A stretch of DNA of 64,000 nucleotides from the NCBI RefSeq assembly GCF_018882055.1, contig NZ_JACVPF010000002.1:558001-622000 (forward strand). The letters are read 5' to 3'. The notes beneath the pieces are model-generated. The model saw only the letters and a list, made by a program, of their open reading frames with translations, was not told the origin of the DNA and searched no databases. Position 1 is the first letter of the stretch. Each line of letters opens with the position of its first letter. This document shows, one piece after another, positions 30,398-40,918 of the stretch. This stretch comes from Polynucleobacter sp. es-MAR-4. GTDB lineage: Bacteria; Pseudomonadota; Gammaproteobacteria; Burkholderiales; Burkholderiaceae. The position numbers were made by a program, and so were the translations under genes.

Positions 30398-32071
30398 TTA
30401 ATTTGCTAGTACTTTTTTCAAGCGCTCAGCAAAACGCTGTGGCGGCATATAGCCAATTACACGTTGATCTTTTAACTCTTCAGAATTGAGATCAAAGATC
30501 AAAATTCCGGGCGGGCCAAATAATCCAAAGCGCTTCAACAAAGCCTGATTCTCAGGGCTATTCTTTGTAACATCGGCTTGCAGCAAAACAAACTTCTGCA
30601 GCTCTTGATTCACTTCAGGATTTGCGAAAGTATTGACTTCCATCTCCTTGCAAGAAATGCACCAGTCTGCATAAAAATCTAAGAGCACTAATTTCTTTTG
30701 TTCTTTTGCTTGGGTTAAGAATTGCTCTAACTGCGCGCTAGATTCAATCACAGTAAAACTTACACTTCCAATCTGATGCTGGCGCTGACCATTGGCCATG
30801 ATCTTGCCGGCTTCACTACTACCGCTTTGTAATAAAGGAGATGCAATCCAGGCCGCCGTTGCCACCAATAAAACACCTAATGTTCTTTGCAACCAAACCA
30901 TCCAGATACCTGTTGATGGAATGAGGATACGCGCTTCAATAGCAATAAAGAGGAGTGGTAAGCCCATACCCAAGGCCATTACAAAAAGGAGGCCTGCCCC
31001 CAAACTCATTGAGCCTGTTTGGGCAATGAAAGCGAGCACTCCAGCCAAAGGGGCGGTAATGCAAGGGCTGGCGACTAATGTAGAAATTCCACCCAGAGCA
31101 AAGGCACCCGCAAAACTGCCGCCTTTGTGACGCCCTGCTAATTGGTCTACCTTTTGCTGCCAAGACTGGGGCATTCTGAGCTCATATAGGCCAAATAGGC
31201 TGCCTGATAGGGCTAATAGAAGCAATGCAAAACCAATCAGCGCTATAGGGCTCTGTAGCGCTCTTTGGACACTGCCACCCAAGGCAGCCATCAAGACTCC
31301 CGCTAATGCGTATACGCATGCCATACCGAGCACATATGCGACCGCTAATAAGCTTGCGCGACCCTTGCTAATGGATTGCTTACCCTGAGTTCCAAATACC
31401 ACGCTCGAGAGAATCGGCAGCATCGGAAGAACACAGGGAGTGAAAGCTAATGCCAGGCCCAGAATAAAGAAAGCTAGGAAAAGATATCCAGTTGGCGTGC
31501 TTTCTAAGAAGCGACTAATAGCATTAACGTCATCACGCTCACGCCATACATCTATTAGGCTCAATTCTTTTTTGGGGGTCGAGCCTGAAGTAGCTCCATC
31601 CAATATCTCTGGAATTGGCCCTGCCTTTACTCCAGGGCCTGCAAGCAAAAACTTGAGGGTCATTGGTGGATAACAAATTCCCGCTTCAGCACAACCTTGT
31701 AACTCCAATTCTAAGTAAAGCGGCTTCCCTATTTCTGCTTTTCTATCTAGCGTAAGAAGAAATGTCTGCTTATAAACCTGCATTTTCTTTTGAAAAGTCT
31801 CGTCATACTTTTCAATCCCGACAGGGAGCGATGCCTTTACAGGCCCTAATTTGCTGGGCTCAGACCCCATCTTGAAATGCAGGGATTCTTGATAGATGTA
31901 ATAACCCTTGGCTGGAAAAATCTCCAACTCAATGTCATTCGTATTAACTGCCCATGTTGCTTCAGCCTGAAATGCCTTCTCAGGCGGCAGGAATTCTTGG
32001 GCTGCAAAAGCATTGCCAACAAAGAATAAGCATGTAGCTAGAACCGGGATGAATTTATTAATCAATCTCAT
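30398..32071 (-). CDS. dsbD: Thiol:disulfide interchange protein DsbD
   Basis: DsbD carries electrons from cytoplasmic thioredoxin to periplasmic DsbC and cytochrome c maturation proteins. The chosen ATG at 32071 gives a clean signal peptide (MRLINKFIPVLATCLFFVGNAFA); an upstream ATG at 32101 would overlap cutA and spoil it. The 557 residues comprise an N-terminal alpha domain with the pair in GCAEAGICYPP, eight expected membrane helices with the central cysteines in FTPCVLPML and ASPCITAPL, and a C-terminal thioredoxin domain with DWCISCKEM. All six redox cysteines are present. Confidence 0.96.
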   Translation of the reverse strand: MRLINKFIPVLATCLFFVGNAFAAQEFLPPEKAFQAEATWAVNTNDIELEIFPAKGYYIYQESLHFKMGSEPSKLGPVKASLPVGIEKYDETFQKKMQVYKQTFLLTLDRKAEIGKPLYLELELQGCAEAGICYPPMTLKFLLAGPGVKAGPIPEILDGATSGSTPKKELSLIDVWRERDDVNAISRFLESTPTGYLFLAFFILGLALAFTPCVLPMLPILSSVVFGTQGKQSISKGRASLLAVAYVLGMACVYALAGVLMAALGGSVQRALQSPIALIGFALLLLALSGSLFGLYELRMPQSWQQKVDQLAGRHKGGSFAGAFALGGISTLVASPCITAPLAGVLAFIAQTGSMSLGAGLLFVMALGMGLPLLFIAIEARILIPSTGIWMVWLQRTLGVLLVATAAWIASPLLQSGSSEAGKIMANGQRQHQIGSVSFTVIESSAQLEQFLTQAKEQKKLVLLDFYADWCISCKEMEVNTFANPEVNQELQKFVLLQADVTKNSPENQALLKRFGLFGPPGILIFDLNSEELKDQRVIGYMPPQRFAERLKKVLAN

Positions 32072-32076
32072 GGCAC

Positions 32077-32412
32077 TCACTTTACCTCGGCCTGCACCCA
32101 CTTGCCATACAGCGCTTCATATTTTTCAGGAGCGTAGGCAATCACCTCTGGCAAATCATAAGGGTGATTACTTTTAATGAAATTAGAAATACCCGCCCAT
32201 TTATCTACAACTGTCTTTGCTGACAATAAAACTTCACTTGCTTCGCAAATCTTGCCTTCCCAGCGATAGATGGAATGCACACCCTCTTGTATTTGTACGC
32301 AGGCAGCCAGACGGCTTTCAATCAATTTATGCGCCATCTTCTTTGCATCTTCAAGCGATGCAAAGCTGGTAACAACAATCAGCAATTCGGTAGATTTATC
32401 TAGGGTCATCAT
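32077..32412 (-). CDS. cutA: Divalent-cation tolerance protein CutA
   Basis: Small trimeric protein of 111 residues, PII-like fold, linked genetically to copper tolerance in E. coli although its biochemical role is unclear. Conserved features are AHKLIESRLAACVQI, VHSIYRWEGKICEASEVLLSAKT, the NHPYDLPEVIAY motif near residue 85 and a final GKWVQAEV. A second ATG directly follows the first, so the protein may be one residue shorter. It is followed closely by dsbD, as in E. coli. Confidence 0.95.
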   Translation of the reverse strand: MMTLDKSTELLIVVTSFASLEDAKKMAHKLIESRLAACVQIQEGVHSIYRWEGKICEASEVLLSAKTVVDKWAGISNFIKSNHPYDLPEVIAYAPEKYEALYGKWVQAEVK

Positions 32413-32433
32413 GTATTTATAGCCGTATAAATG

Positions 32434-32461
32434 AAAAAAGCCAGACCGAAGCCTGGCTTTT
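32434..32461 (-). terminator. Intrinsic terminator closing the ribosomal protein block after rplQ
   Basis: In the minus direction AAAAGCCAG (32453-32461 on the plus strand reads CTGGCTTTT) pairs with CTGGCTTTT (plus 32436-32444), giving a 9-bp stem with an 8-base loop and a run of six T at its 3' side. It lies 16 bases after the rplQ stop codon and before cutA. Confidence 0.9.
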
Positions 32462-32477
32462 AATCTTGCTAAAAGGC

Positions 32478-32870
32478 TTAAGCCTCTTCAGCCACTGCTG
32501 TTTCTTCAACTTCTGGACGATCTACCAACTCAACCAAAGCCATAGGTGCATTGTCGCCATGACGGAAGCCAAACTTCAAAATACGAAGGTAGCCGCCTGG
32601 ACGAGTTGCGTAACGTGGGCCGAGCTCTGTGAAGAGTTTGGTCACGATATCGCGATCGCGTGTGCGATTGAATGCTAAGCGACGGTTTGCTAAGTTATCT
32701 TTTTTACCCAAGGTAATTAAAGGCTCAACAACCATGCGCAATTCTTTTGCTTTTGGCAAAGTGGTTTTAATCACTTCGTGCTCCAAGAGTGAATTGGACA
32801 TGTTGCGCAGCATCGCCAAGCGATGTGATGATGTTCTGTTTAGTTTGCGTAAGCCGTTTCCGTGACGCAT
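32478..32870 (-). CDS. rplQ: 50S ribosomal protein L17
   Basis: L17 lies at the exit-tunnel side of the 50S subunit. The 130-residue protein starts with the canonical [20 protein letters not shown] and has [10 protein letters not shown] in the middle. It ends in a short acidic tail (EETAVAEEA) a little beyond the folded domain. It is the last gene of the alpha operon, 16 bases after rpoA. Confidence 0.98.
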   Translation of the reverse strand: MRHGNGLRKLNRTSSHRLAMLRNMSNSLLEHEVIKTTLPKAKELRMVVEPLITLGKKDNLANRRLAFNRTRDRDIVTKLFTELGPRYATRPGGYLRILKFGFRHGDNAPMALVELVDRPEVEETAVAEEA

Positions 32871-32886
32871 GATGCTTCCTTTCTAA

Positions 32887-33867
32887 TTATTTCTCGAGGT
32901 TAGCTGGAGGCCAGCTTTCGAGTTTCATGCCAAGACTTAAGCCACGAGCCGCCAATACATCTTTGATTTCATTCAAAGACTTACGACCTAAATTAGGCGT
33001 CTTCAACAATTCATTCTCTGTACGTTGAATCAAGTCACCGATGTAGTAGATGTTCTCAGCCTTCAAGCAGTTTGCAGAGCGCACTGTGAGTTCGAGATCA
33101 TCAACCGGACGCATCAACATTGGATCAACCATTGAAGAGCGGCTTGGTGCGAGATCACCAGAAACTTCGCTGCTTTCGAGGGCCGCGAATACAACTAACT
33201 GATCAACCAAAATGGTAGCGGCTTGACGAATCGCTTCTTCGGGAGACAACACACCGTTTGTTTCGATTGTCATTACGAGACGATCAAGGTCGGTACGTTG
33301 CTCAACACGAGCAGACTCAACAGCATAGCTAACACGGCTTACTGGGCTAAATGAGGCATCCAATACGATGCGACCAATGATCTTGGTAGCTTCGTCATGG
33401 TACTGACGCATATTGCCTGGTACATAGCCACGGCCTTTTTCAACCTTGATCTGCATATCTAACTTACCACCAGCTGATAAGTGAGCGATAACGTGATCAG
33501 GGTTAATGATTTCTACATCATGTGGCAAGTCGATATCTTTTGCAGTAACAACGCCTGGACCTTCTTTACGCAAATTGATAGTAACTTCGTCACGTGACTG
33601 CAACTTAAATACGATACCTTTGAGGTTCAACAAAAGGTTAACTACATCCTCTTGAACGCCATCTAATGTGGAGTATTCATGAACAACACCAGCAATTGCT
33701 ACTTCAGTTGGTGCATAACCAACCATCGAGGACAACAAAACACGACGTAATGCATTGCCGAGTGTGTGGCCATAGCCACGCTCGAACGGCTCCATAACAA
33801 CCTTAGCTTGGTTGGCGGTAAGCGCTTCAACAGAAATAATTTTTGGCTTGAGCAAATTTGTTTGCAT
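32887..33867 (-). CDS. rpoA: RNA polymerase alpha subunit
   Basis: The alpha subunit dimerises to nucleate RNA polymerase assembly, and its C-terminal domain binds UP elements and activators. The 326 residues divide into the N-terminal assembly domain ([18 protein letters not shown] at about 30-47) and the C-terminal domain ([16 protein letters not shown] onward, about 251-320). The latter includes the helix-hairpin-helix with [14 protein letters not shown]. It is placed between rpsD and rplQ in the alpha operon. Confidence 0.98.
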   Translation of the reverse strand: MQTNLLKPKIISVEALTANQAKVVMEPFERGYGHTLGNALRRVLLSSMVGYAPTEVAIAGVVHEYSTLDGVQEDVVNLLLNLKGIVFKLQSRDEVTINLRKEGPGVVTAKDIDLPHDVEIINPDHVIAHLSAGGKLDMQIKVEKGRGYVPGNMRQYHDEATKIIGRIVLDASFSPVSRVSYAVESARVEQRTDLDRLVMTIETNGVLSPEEAIRQAATILVDQLVVFAALESSEVSGDLAPSRSSMVDPMLMRPVDDLELTVRSANCLKAENIYYIGDLIQRTENELLKTPNLGRKSLNEIKDVLAARGLSLGMKLESWPPANLEK

Positions 33868-33889
33868 ATTTTTTCCTTGAGAGTGCTAA

Positions 33890-34513
33890 TTAGCGTGAAT
33901 ACAATTCGACGATCAAACTTTCATTAATTTCGCCGCTAATATCTTCACGGTCAGGCACTTGCTTAAATGTTCCCTCGAGCTTGGCTGCGTCAACTGAAAC
34001 CCAAGTAACAGCTGCCATTTGTCCAACCAAATTGAGTGATTCTGTAATACGCGCTTGCTTCTTCGCTTTTTCACGAATCGCCACTACATCACCAGGCTTA
34101 ACCTGAATAGATGGAATGTTTACTGGGTTGCCATTGAGCAAAATTGCGCAATGAGAAACCAATTGACGCGCTTCAGCACGAGTAGAACCAAAGCCCATGC
34201 GATACACCACGTTGTCTAAACGTGACTCAAGCAACTGGAGCAATGTTTCACCAGTGTTGCCCTTACGACGCTCAGCTTCTGCGAAGTAACGACGGAATTG
34301 ACGCTCTAATACGCCATAGATACGCTTAACCTTTTGCTTTTCACGCAATTGATTACCGTAATCAGATGTTCTTGAGCCAGATGTACGGCCATGTTGACCA
34401 GGCTTAGTATCTAACTTGCACTTGTCTGACAGGGCGCGACGTGCGCTCTTTAAAAATAAGTCGGTACCTTCCCGACGTGCTAATTTGGCCTTAGGCCCTA
34501 AGTAACGTGCCAC
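33890..34513 (-). CDS. rpsD: 30S ribosomal protein S4
   Basis: S4 is a primary 16S rRNA-binding protein and, in many bacteria, translational repressor of the alpha operon. A GTG at 34513 preceded by AAGGAAAG is chosen because it yields the family start [22 protein letters not shown] and 207 residues, one more than in E. coli. The frame stays open to 34561 but the extra residues are unrelated. The S4 RNA-binding domain runs from [22 protein letters not shown]. No zinc-binding cysteines are present near the N-terminus. Confidence 0.97.
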   Translation of the reverse strand: MARYLGPKAKLARREGTDLFLKSARRALSDKCKLDTKPGQHGRTSGSRTSDYGNQLREKQKVKRIYGVLERQFRRYFAEAERRKGNTGETLLQLLESRLDNVVYRMGFGSTRAEARQLVSHCAILLNGNPVNIPSIQVKPGDVVAIREKAKKQARITESLNLVGQMAAVTWVSVDAAKLEGTFKQVPDREDISGEINESLIVELYSR

Positions 34514-34631
34514 GATGCTTTCCTTTCTTTGCCGCAGTCTTACGACCGGCGGTGAGTTCACCCTTTAATTCAGATGAACGGTGGGCTTTAATAAAAAACT
34601 ACTAAAACTGTTGTACTGCCAACATCCAAGC

Positions 34632-35039
34632 TTAAATACGACGACGCTTAGGAGGACGGCAACCATTGTGTGGAACTGGAGTTACGTCTTGAATCTCAGT
34701 GATCTTGATACCCAATGAGTTCAATGCGCGAACTGCTGATTCACGACCTGGGCCCGGGCCTTTGATCTGAACTTCCAAATTCTTGATACCGCATTCAATG
34801 GCTGTCTTACCAGCAACTTCAGCAGCTACCTGAGCAGCAAAAGGTGTTGATTTACGTGAGCCCTTGAAACCCTGGCCACCAGATGTTGCCCATGAAAGCG
34901 CATTACCTTGGCGATCAGTGATCGTAATAATGGTGTTATTAAAAGATGCGTGAACGTGTGCAATACCGTCAGCAACGTTCTTTTTAACCTTCTTGCGTGC
35001 GCGCTGTGAAGCTGCAGAAGCGGATTGTTGTTTTGCCAT
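34632..35039 (-). CDS. rpsK: 30S ribosomal protein S11
   Basis: S11 forms part of the 30S platform near the mRNA exit. The 135-residue protein has the conserved [18 protein letters not shown] and [18 protein letters not shown], and ends with [18 protein letters not shown] as usual. The 118-base gap to rpsD is the longest in this part of the block and holds no conserved gene. Confidence 0.98.
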   Translation of the reverse strand: MAKQQSASAASQRARKKVKKNVADGIAHVHASFNNTIITITDRQGNALSWATSGGQGFKGSRKSTPFAAQVAAEVAGKTAIECGIKNLEVQIKGPGPGRESAVRALNSLGIKITEIQDVTPVPHNGCRPPKRRRI

Positions 35040-35057
35040 GTCAATAAACTTTCTTGA

Positions 35058-35423
35058 TTATTTCTTGAGTTGCACGCCAGACTTACGTGGGCCCTTGCGG
35101 GTACGCGCGTTAGTCTTAGTACGTTGACCACGTACAGGCAAGCCCTTACGATGACGAACGCCACGATAGCAGCCTAAGTCCATCAAACGCTTGATGCTCA
35201 TCGTTACTTCACGACGAAGGTCACCTTCAGTGATGAACTTACCTACTTCATCACGCAACTTTTCCAAGTCACCGTCTGTAAGATCTTTAACTTTTTTGTC
35301 GATAGCAACACCTGTGGTTTCACAAATTTTGCGAGCACGTGTTGTGCCGATGCCAAAAATTGCTGTTAAACCGATAACAGTATGTTGATGATTTGGGATA
35401 TTTACCCCAGCGATACGTGCCAT
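35058..35423 (-). CDS. rpsM: 30S ribosomal protein S13
   Basis: S13 sits at the top of the 30S head and contacts the 50S subunit and P-site tRNA. The 121 residues start [19 protein letters not shown] and contain [12 protein letters not shown] and the basic [25 protein letters not shown] near the C-terminus. It is 18 bases from rpsK and 24 bases from rpmJ. Confidence 0.98.
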   Translation of the reverse strand: MARIAGVNIPNHQHTVIGLTAIFGIGTTRARKICETTGVAIDKKVKDLTDGDLEKLRDEVGKFITEGDLRREVTMSIKRLMDLGCYRGVRHRKGLPVRGQRTKTNARTRKGPRKSGVQLKK

Positions 35424-35447
35424 GAGATTTCCTCTTAATTAACCAGA

Positions 35448-35564
35448 TCAGCCTTGACGCTGCTTATGACGTGCGTCTGAAGAACAGATCACGCGCACAA
35501 CGCGTTTGCGCTTAATGATCTTGCAATTTCTGCAAATACACTTAACGGATGCCAAAACTTTCAT
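35448..35564 (-). CDS. rpmJ: 50S ribosomal protein L36
   Basis: Read by hand from the spacer between infA and rpsM: 38 residues beginning [19 protein letters not shown] and ending in DARHKQRQG. Zinc-ligand residues C11, C14, C27 and H33 are all present, so this is the zinc-binding form of L36. A GGTGAG lies just before the ATG. L36 fits near the peptidyl-transferase side of 23S rRNA. The order secY-infA-rpmJ-rpsM is normal. Confidence 0.96.
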   Translation of the reverse strand: MKVLASVKCICRNCKIIKRKRVVRVICSSDARHKQRQG

Positions 35565-35599
35565 AACTCACCTCTAAAAAAATATGTACTACTTAATCT

Positions 35600-35818
35600 T
35601 TACTTCGCTCGGAAAATGATTCTGGCGCGCGTCAGGTCGTATGGAGTCATCTCCACCGTCACCTTATCTCCTGGCAGAATGCGGATGTAATGCATCCTCA
35701 TCTTTCCAGAAATGTGCCCTAGAACCACATGTCCGTTCTCTAGCTTCACGCGAAACATTGCGTTCGGCAAATTCTCAATAATTTCTCCCGCCATCTGAAT
35801 TACATCGTCTTTAGACAT
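35600..35818 (-). CDS. infA: Translation initiation factor IF-1
   Basis: IF-1 occupies the A site during initiation. The 72-residue OB-fold protein has [32 protein letters not shown] and ends in [13 protein letters not shown]. It lies directly after secY (4-base spacer) in the spc/alpha junction. Many Burkholderiales carry a second infA elsewhere, so this may not be the only copy. Confidence 0.96.
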   Translation of the reverse strand: MSKDDVIQMAGEIIENLPNAMFRVKLENGHVVLGHISGKMRMHYIRILPGDKVTVEMTPYDLTRARIIFRAK

Positions 35819-35822
35819 TCAG

Positions 35823-37160
35823 TTAAGCGCCCATCTTAAAGTTAGCTTTTTTCATCAAAGAACCATATTGTTGTTGCATTACGAATGACTGAACTTGAGC
35901 CATAAAATCCATTGCAACAACGACAATAATCAACAATGAAGTACCGCCAAAATAGAATGGCACGTTGTACTTCAACACTAAGAATTCTGGCAACAAGCAA
36001 ACCAAAACCATATAAATTGCACCAGCCAATGTCAAACGAACCAAGATCTTGTCGATATAACGGCCAGTCTGATCGCCAGGTCGAATACCCGGAACAAAGG
36101 CGCCGCTCTTCTTCAAGTTATCTGCTGTTTCACGGCTGTTGAAAACCAAAGCTGTGTAGAAGAAGCAGAAGAAAATAATTGCAGCTGCATACAAAATTGT
36201 GTAGACAGGTTGGCCTGGGGCTAATGTTGCCGCCAAGTCTTTAATAATTCTGCTGAACATATTGGTAGGCTCGCCCGATGTAAACCAGCCAGCAATCGTT
36301 GCAGGGAACAAAATAATAGATGAAGCAAAAATTGGAGGGATAACACCAGCCATGTTCAACTTCAATGGGAAGTATGAAGACTGACCACCATATACCTTAT
36401 TACCAACTTGGCGCTTAGCGTAGTTCACCAAAATACGGCGCTGACCACGCTCTACAAATACAACAAAATAAGTCACTGCAATACAAATCACTACGATGAG
36501 TAATGCGGATAGGATATTCATGGAACCGGTGCGCACTAATTCAAGCAAGCTACCGATTGCAGTTGGCAAGCCAGAAACAATGCCGCCGAAAATAATAATA
36601 GAGATACCGTTGCCAAGACCGCGCTCAGTGATCTGCTCACCGAGCCACATCAAGAACATCGTGCCAGTAACTAAAGTTACCACTGTATTCAATTCAAACA
36701 TCAAACCTGGGTTGATAACTAAGCCTGGTTGGGCTTGCAATGCAACTGAAATACCCAATGCTTGGAATGTTGCTAAGAACACAGTGCCATAACGGGTGTA
36801 CTGAGTAATCTTACGCTGTCCTGCTTGACCTTCTTTTTTCAAAGACTCCAAAGAAGGAACAACAATCGTCATTAACTGCATGATGATCGACGCAGAGATG
36901 TACGGCATGATTCCTAAAGCAAAAACTGTAAAGCGCGATAAAGCACCACCTGAGAACAGGTTGAACATACCTAAGATGCCATCTTTTTGACCAGAGAACA
37001 ATTGAGCCAATTGGTCAGGGTCAATACCTGGAACAGGAATGTGTGCGCCCAAACGGAACACGAGCAAAGCCAAAACCAGGAATATCAAGCGTTGGCGTAA
37101 TTCGCCAAACTTGTTTCCTGATTGAGCAATATTTGCTGTGTTGGTAGGAGCGAGTGCCAT
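35823..37160 (-). CDS. secY: Preprotein translocase subunit SecY
   Basis: SecY is the channel of the Sec translocon. The 445-residue protein has ten expected transmembrane helices. Recognisable segments are [12 protein letters not shown], the plug region near [26 protein letters not shown], and the cytoplasmic C5/C6 loops with [35 protein letters not shown] and [15 protein letters not shown]. It is the last large gene of the spc operon, with rplO upstream. Confidence 0.98.
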   Translation of the reverse strand: MALAPTNTANIAQSGNKFGELRQRLIFLVLALLVFRLGAHIPVPGIDPDQLAQLFSGQKDGILGMFNLFSGGALSRFTVFALGIMPYISASIIMQLMTIVVPSLESLKKEGQAGQRKITQYTRYGTVFLATFQALGISVALQAQPGLVINPGLMFELNTVVTLVTGTMFLMWLGEQITERGLGNGISIIIFGGIVSGLPTAIGSLLELVRTGSMNILSALLIVVICIAVTYFVVFVERGQRRILVNYAKRQVGNKVYGGQSSYFPLKLNMAGVIPPIFASSIILFPATIAGWFTSGEPTNMFSRIIKDLAATLAPGQPVYTILYAAAIIFFCFFYTALVFNSRETADNLKKSGAFVPGIRPGDQTGRYIDKILVRLTLAGAIYMVLVCLLPEFLVLKYNVPFYFGGTSLLIIVVVAMDFMAQVQSFVMQQQYGSLMKKANFKMGA

Positions 37161-37177
37161 CGTTTACTAAAAACTAA

Positions 37178-37618
37178 TTAAACCAAGTCAACCAATTTGC
37201 CGCCAGCCGCTTCAATAGCTGCTTTTGCACCCGCGGTTGCTGTAATACCTTTGAGGGTCACAGCAATTGACAGTTCGCCAGTCTTAATGACTTTGACTGC
37301 ATTGATTTGCTCGCCAGCAAAACCGTGAGCTCTCAAAACTAACAAGTCTACTTCTGGCAAGTTGATTTTTGCTAAGTCATTCAAAGTGATTTGACCAACG
37401 TGACGACGTGTCAAAGACACGAAACCGCGTTTTGGCAAACGACGATACATTGGCATCTGTCCGCCTTCGAATCCAACCTTGTGGAATCCGCCGGAACGTG
37501 ATTTTTGACCTTTGTGACCGCGGCCTGCAGTTTTACCAAGGCCTGAACCGATGCCGCGACCTACGCGACGACGATTTTTCTTGGATCCCTCTGCGGGTTT
37601 GAGTGTATTGAGTTGCAT
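37178..37618 (-). CDS. rplO: 50S ribosomal protein L15
   Basis: L15 binds 23S rRNA late in 50S assembly. The 146-residue protein has the typical glycine- and arginine-rich N-terminus ([19 protein letters not shown]), the [17 protein letters not shown] stretch and a globular C-terminus. It lies 17 bases upstream of secY and 27 bases after rpmD. Confidence 0.98.
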   Translation of the reverse strand: MQLNTLKPAEGSKKNRRRVGRGIGSGLGKTAGRGHKGQKSRSGGFHKVGFEGGQMPMYRRLPKRGFVSLTRRHVGQITLNDLAKINLPEVDLLVLRAHGFAGEQINAVKVIKTGELSIAVTLKGITATAGAKAAIEAAGGKLVDLV

Positions 37619-37645
37619 ATTCTTCGCCTATTTACTTGCTAGTTA

Positions 37646-37834
37646 TTAGCCAATGACTTTAACTAGATAAGAAACTTTATTAATCATTCCGCGAACAGCT
37701 GGAGTGTCTTCCAATTCTGAAACAGAATTGATACGTCCGAGGCCTAAGCCACGAACAGTTGCACGGTGGCTTTCGCGTGTGCCGATCAAGCTGCGTACTA
37801 ATTGCAGTTTGACTTTGGAGTTAGATGTTGTCAT
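37646..37834 (-). CDS. rpmD: 50S ribosomal protein L30
   Basis: L30 is a small bacterial 50S protein. The 62 residues contain [23 protein letters not shown] and end SYLVKVIG, matching the family. It is placed between rpsE and rplO as usual in the spc operon. Confidence 0.97.
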   Translation of the reverse strand: MTTSNSKVKLQLVRSLIGTRESHRATVRGLGLGRINSVSELEDTPAVRGMINKVSYLVKVIG

Positions 37835-37858
37835 TTATAGATTCCTAATCTTTTGGTC

Positions 37859-38377
37859 TTAGCCGAGAATCTCTTCAACTGACTTACCGCGCTTAGCAGC
37901 AATTTCAGAAGGAGTGCTCATCTTGCTCAAGCCATCAATCGTTGCACGAACCATGTTGTAAGGGTTTGTTGAGCCAAGTGACTTAGCAACAACGTTAGTT
38001 ACACCCATTACATCGAAGATTGCGCGCATTGGGCCACCAGCGATAACGCCAGTACCGTCTTTAGCTGGAGAAATCATCACGCGTGATGCGCCATGCTTAC
38101 CAATCACAGTGTGTTGCAAAGTACCTTTACGTAAGGAAACTTTGATCATCTTGCGACGTGCTTCGTCCATTGCCTTTTGAACAGCAACTGGAACTTCTTT
38201 TGATTTGCCTTTGCCCATGCCGATACGACCATCGCCATCGCCAACTACAGTGAGTGCAGCGAAGCCGAGAATACGACCACCCTTAACCACTTTAGTTACA
38301 CGATTAACAGCAATCATCTTCTCGCGAAGACCGTCATCACGCTCTTCGTTTTGCATCTTGTTTTGCATTTTTGCCAT
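37859..38377 (-). CDS. rpsE: 30S ribosomal protein S5
   Basis: S5 lines the mRNA entry site and affects translational accuracy. The 172-residue protein has the N-terminal double-stranded-RNA-binding-like region with [25 protein letters not shown], then GIGKG-like [18 protein letters not shown] and the C-terminal domain with [18 protein letters not shown]. It has a charged N-terminal extension ([15 protein letters not shown]) slightly longer than in E. coli. Confidence 0.98.
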   Translation of the reverse strand: MAKMQNKMQNEERDDGLREKMIAVNRVTKVVKGGRILGFAALTVVGDGDGRIGMGKGKSKEVPVAVQKAMDEARRKMIKVSLRKGTLQHTVIGKHGASRVMISPAKDGTGVIAGGPMRAIFDVMGVTNVVAKSLGSTNPYNMVRATIDGLSKMSTPSEIAAKRGKSVEEILG

Positions 38378-38395
38378 GTTTTTTCCTAAACCCTA

Positions 38396-38749
38396 TTAGA
38401 ACTTCAGGCCGGCTTCACGCGCAGCTTCAGCTAAGGCCTTAATACGGCCGTGGTAACGATGACCGGAACGATCAAAAGCAACATCAACAACGCCTGCTTT
38501 AACAGCGCGCTCAGCAACTAATTTGCCGATTTGTTTAGCCGCATCGGCGTTGCCGCCGTTTTTGATCGCTTGGCGCAAATCTTTTTCCATTGTTGAAGCA
38601 GCTGCTACAACTTTGGTTCCACATGGGCTATAAACCTGTGCAGAAATATGTGAGTTGCTACGGATAACTGTTAAGCGATTTGCCAATGCTTCGGCAATGC
38701 GAATACGAGTCTGCCTAGCGCGTCTTTGTCTGGATTCGTCTTTATTCAT
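38396..38749 (-). CDS. rplR: 50S ribosomal protein L18
   Basis: L18 binds 5S rRNA together with L5 and L25. The 117 residues equal the E. coli length, with [17 protein letters not shown] and the C-terminal [26 protein letters not shown]. It is in the normal order rplF-rplR-rpsE. Confidence 0.98.
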   Translation of the reverse strand: MNKDESRQRRARQTRIRIAEALANRLTVIRSNSHISAQVYSPCGTKVVAAASTMEKDLRQAIKNGGNADAAKQIGKLVAERAVKAGVVDVAFDRSGHRYHGRIKALAEAAREAGLKF

Positions 38750-38762
38750 TTTTTAATCTCGC

Positions 38763-39296
38763 TTACTTCTTCTTAGTTTCTTTCAGGTGTACAACCTCAT
38801 CCACGTAGCGAACGCCCTTGCCTTTATATGGCTCTGGTGAACGGTATGCGCGAACTTCAGCGGCAACCTGGCCAACTTGCTGCTTGTTGGAACCTTTAAT
38901 AATGATTTCAGTTTGAGTTGGAGTCTCAGCTTTTACACCCTTTGGCAGGTTGTAAATAATGTCGTGAGAGAAACCTAACTGCAACTTCAATGTTTCGCCT
39001 TGAGCAGCAGCACGATATCCAACGCCTACCAAGCTGAGCTTGCGCTCAAAGCCAGTAGTTACGCCAACAACCATGTTGTTTACTAAAGCGCGGGCTGTGC
39101 CGGACTGTGCACCAGCTTCTGGTGTGTCGTTATTTAAAACAACTGTCAATACGCCATCTTCTTGTTTCAAACCAACAGAAGGATGCAAGTTATGTGTCAA
39201 AGTTCCCAATGGGCCTTTAACAGTAATGTTTGCACCGTTAATGCTGATTTCAGCGCCCTTAGGGACTGGAATAGGTGATTTACCAACGCGGGACAT
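38763..39296 (-). CDS. rplF: 50S ribosomal protein L6
   Basis: L6 is a two-domain 50S protein near the factor-binding centre. The start at 39296 has an AAGGAGAG eight bases upstream and gives 177 residues ([19 protein letters not shown]), the same as in E. coli. An in-frame extension to 39350 overlaps rpsH and is not used. The C-terminal domain holds [19 protein letters not shown]. Confidence 0.98.
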   Translation of the reverse strand: MSRVGKSPIPVPKGAEISINGANITVKGPLGTLTHNLHPSVGLKQEDGVLTVVLNNDTPEAGAQSGTARALVNNMVVGVTTGFERKLSLVGVGYRAAAQGETLKLQLGFSHDIIYNLPKGVKAETPTQTEIIIKGSNKQQVGQVAAEVRAYRSPEPYKGKGVRYVDEVVHLKETKKK

Positions 39297-39306
39297 ATTT
39301 CTCTCC

Positions 39307-39702
39307 TTACGCGACGTAGCAAATAACTTCGCCACCAACGCCGTTTGCACGAGCTTTGCGGTCTGTCATTACGCCTTGTGGGGTTGAAATAATTGCAATG
39401 CCCAAGCCATTCATCACTTCAGGAATGTCATGGCGGCCTTTGTAGATACGTAGACTTGGTGTTGAAACACGGTCAATACGCTCAATAACAGGGCGGCCTG
39501 CGTAGTATTTGAGTTCAATGTGTAGCACTGGCTTAGCTGCTTCACCTTTGATTTCAAAACTATCGATATAACCTTCATCCTGCAAGACTTTTGCAATAGC
39601 TACTTTAACTTTTGACGACGGCATCAAGACTACGGGTTTCTGCACTGCTTGCGCATTGCGGATCCTTGTCAACATGTCGGCGATTGGATCGCTGATACTC
39701 AT
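39307..39702 (-). CDS. rpsH: 30S ribosomal protein S8
   Basis: S8 binds the central domain of 16S rRNA and, in E. coli, represses the spc operon at the rplE leader. The 131 residues start [18 protein letters not shown] and include [10 protein letters not shown] and the C-terminal [31 protein letters not shown]. It has the family length. Confidence 0.98.
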   Translation of the reverse strand: MSISDPIADMLTRIRNAQAVQKPVVLMPSSKVKVAIAKVLQDEGYIDSFEIKGEAAKPVLHIELKYYAGRPVIERIDRVSTPSLRIYKGRHDIPEVMNGLGIAIISTPQGVMTDRKARANGVGGEVICYVA

Positions 39703-39726
39703 GAGTTCTCCTAATTCTTTCGCCGC

Positions 39727-40032
39727 TTACCAGCTGGCCTTGGTTAAACCGGGGATTTCGCCACGAAAGGCGATTTCACGAATTTTGCTACGCGCTAAAC
39801 CAAACTTGCTGAATACACCGCGCGGACGACCGGTTAATGAACAACGATTTCTTTGACGAATCGGGCTTGCGTTACGTGGGAGTGCCTGTAGCTTCAAGCG
39901 AGCTTCATAGCGCTCTTCATCGCTGCGTGATTGATCAGCAATGATTGCCTTGAGTTCGGCACGCTTTACAGCGTACTTCTCTACAGTTTTTGTGCGCTTA
40001 TTCTCGCGCTCAATTAGGGATAGTTTTGCCAC
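39727..40032 (-). CDS. rpsN: 30S ribosomal protein S14 (zinc-independent form)
   Basis: S14 sits in the 30S head. At 101 residues and without CxxC pairs it is the long, zinc-independent form. The C-terminal region [22 protein letters not shown] and [25 protein letters not shown] is diagnostic. It is located between rplE and rpsH. Confidence 0.98.
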   Translation of the reverse strand: MAKLSLIERENKRTKTVEKYAVKRAELKAIIADQSRSDEERYEARLKLQALPRNASPIRQRNRCSLTGRPRGVFSKFGLARSKIREIAFRGEIPGLTKASW

Positions 40033-40041
40033 GTTAGCCTC

Positions 40042-40584
40042 TTAATTGCGGAAAGGGAATTTGAACGCTGCTAACAAAGCTTTTGCTTCTTCGTCAGTCT
40101 TAGCGGTCGTCGTAATACTGATATTGAGACCACGGAGGGCATCAATTTTGTCGTATTCGATTTCAGGGAAAATGATTTGCTCTTTAACGCCGATGTTGTA
40201 GTTACCACGGCCGTCGAATGCCTTACCGGAAATTCCGCGGAAGTCACGTACGCGTGGCAAAGCAACAGTCACGAAACGATCTAAAAATTCATACATGCGT
40301 GCACCACGCAATGTGACCATGGCACCGATTGGGTAACCTTGACGAATTTTGAAACCAGCAATCGCTTTTTTCGCTTTTGTCACAACTGGCTTTTGACCTG
40401 CTACTTTAGTCAAATCACCAACTGCATTTTCGATAATTTTCTTGTCGTTCACTGCATCGCCCAAGCCCATGTTCAGGGTTACCTTAGTGATACGTGGAAC
40501 TTCCATTACTGACTTGTAACCAAACTTGGCGATCAAATCAGCAACAACTTTAGCTTGATAGTGTTCTTGAAAACGTGTGCTCAT
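40042..40584 (-). CDS. rplE: 50S ribosomal protein L5
   Basis: L5 binds 5S rRNA and contacts P-site tRNA. The 180 residues include [19 protein letters not shown] [41 protein letters not shown] and the loop [17 protein letters not shown]. The family length is 179. It lies 16 bases after rplX. Confidence 0.98.
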   Translation of the reverse strand: MSTRFQEHYQAKVVADLIAKFGYKSVMEVPRITKVTLNMGLGDAVNDKKIIENAVGDLTKVAGQKPVVTKAKKAIAGFKIRQGYPIGAMVTLRGARMYEFLDRFVTVALPRVRDFRGISGKAFDGRGNYNIGVKEQIIFPEIEYDKIDALRGLNISITTTAKTDEEAKALLAAFKFPFRN

Positions 40585-40600
40585 AATTTCTCCGTGCCCC

Positions 40601-40909
40601 TTATGCGCTTAAAGTTGCGCCAGTGGTTTTGAGGAAACGTTGCTTTTTACCGTCCACGAGTTTGATACCAACACGTGATGGTTTGCCGTTACCGTCAACC
40701 ACAGCCACATTAGAAATGTGAACAGGCATCGTCTTGTCAATCATGCCGCCAGTAACACCGGCTGCTGGATTTGGCTTAACGCTCTTTTTGTAAATATTTA
40801 CGCCTTCGATTACTAATTTGTTCTCGAGAACGGCTGTAACTGTTCCTTGCTTGCCCTTATCGCGGCCAGTCAACAGAACTACTGAATCACCTTTACGAAT
40901 CTTTTTCAT
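40601..40909 (-). CDS. rplX: 50S ribosomal protein L24
   Basis: L24 initiates 50S assembly by binding the 5' end of 23S rRNA. The 102-residue KOW-fold protein starts [22 protein letters not shown] and has [13 protein letters not shown] in the centre. It is placed 9 bases after rplN. Confidence 0.98.
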   Translation of the reverse strand: MKKIRKGDSVVLLTGRDKGKQGTVTAVLENKLVIEGVNIYKKSVKPNPAAGVTGGMIDKTMPVHISNVAVVDGNGKPSRVGIKLVDGKKQRFLKTTGATLSA

Positions 40910-40918
40910 ATCAGCCTC

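Noticed and set aside
34514-34561. N-terminal extension of rpsD to an ATG at 34561
   Set aside because: The extra 16 residues are unlike S4, and a GTG with a good ribosome-binding site gives the exact family start.
34514-34631. Lysine-rich open reading stretch in the rpsK-rpsD spacer, in a different frame from rpsD
   Set aside because: It has no start codon after the upstream stop, is about 35 codons long, and resembles no ribosomal protein I know. Best read as leader sequence.
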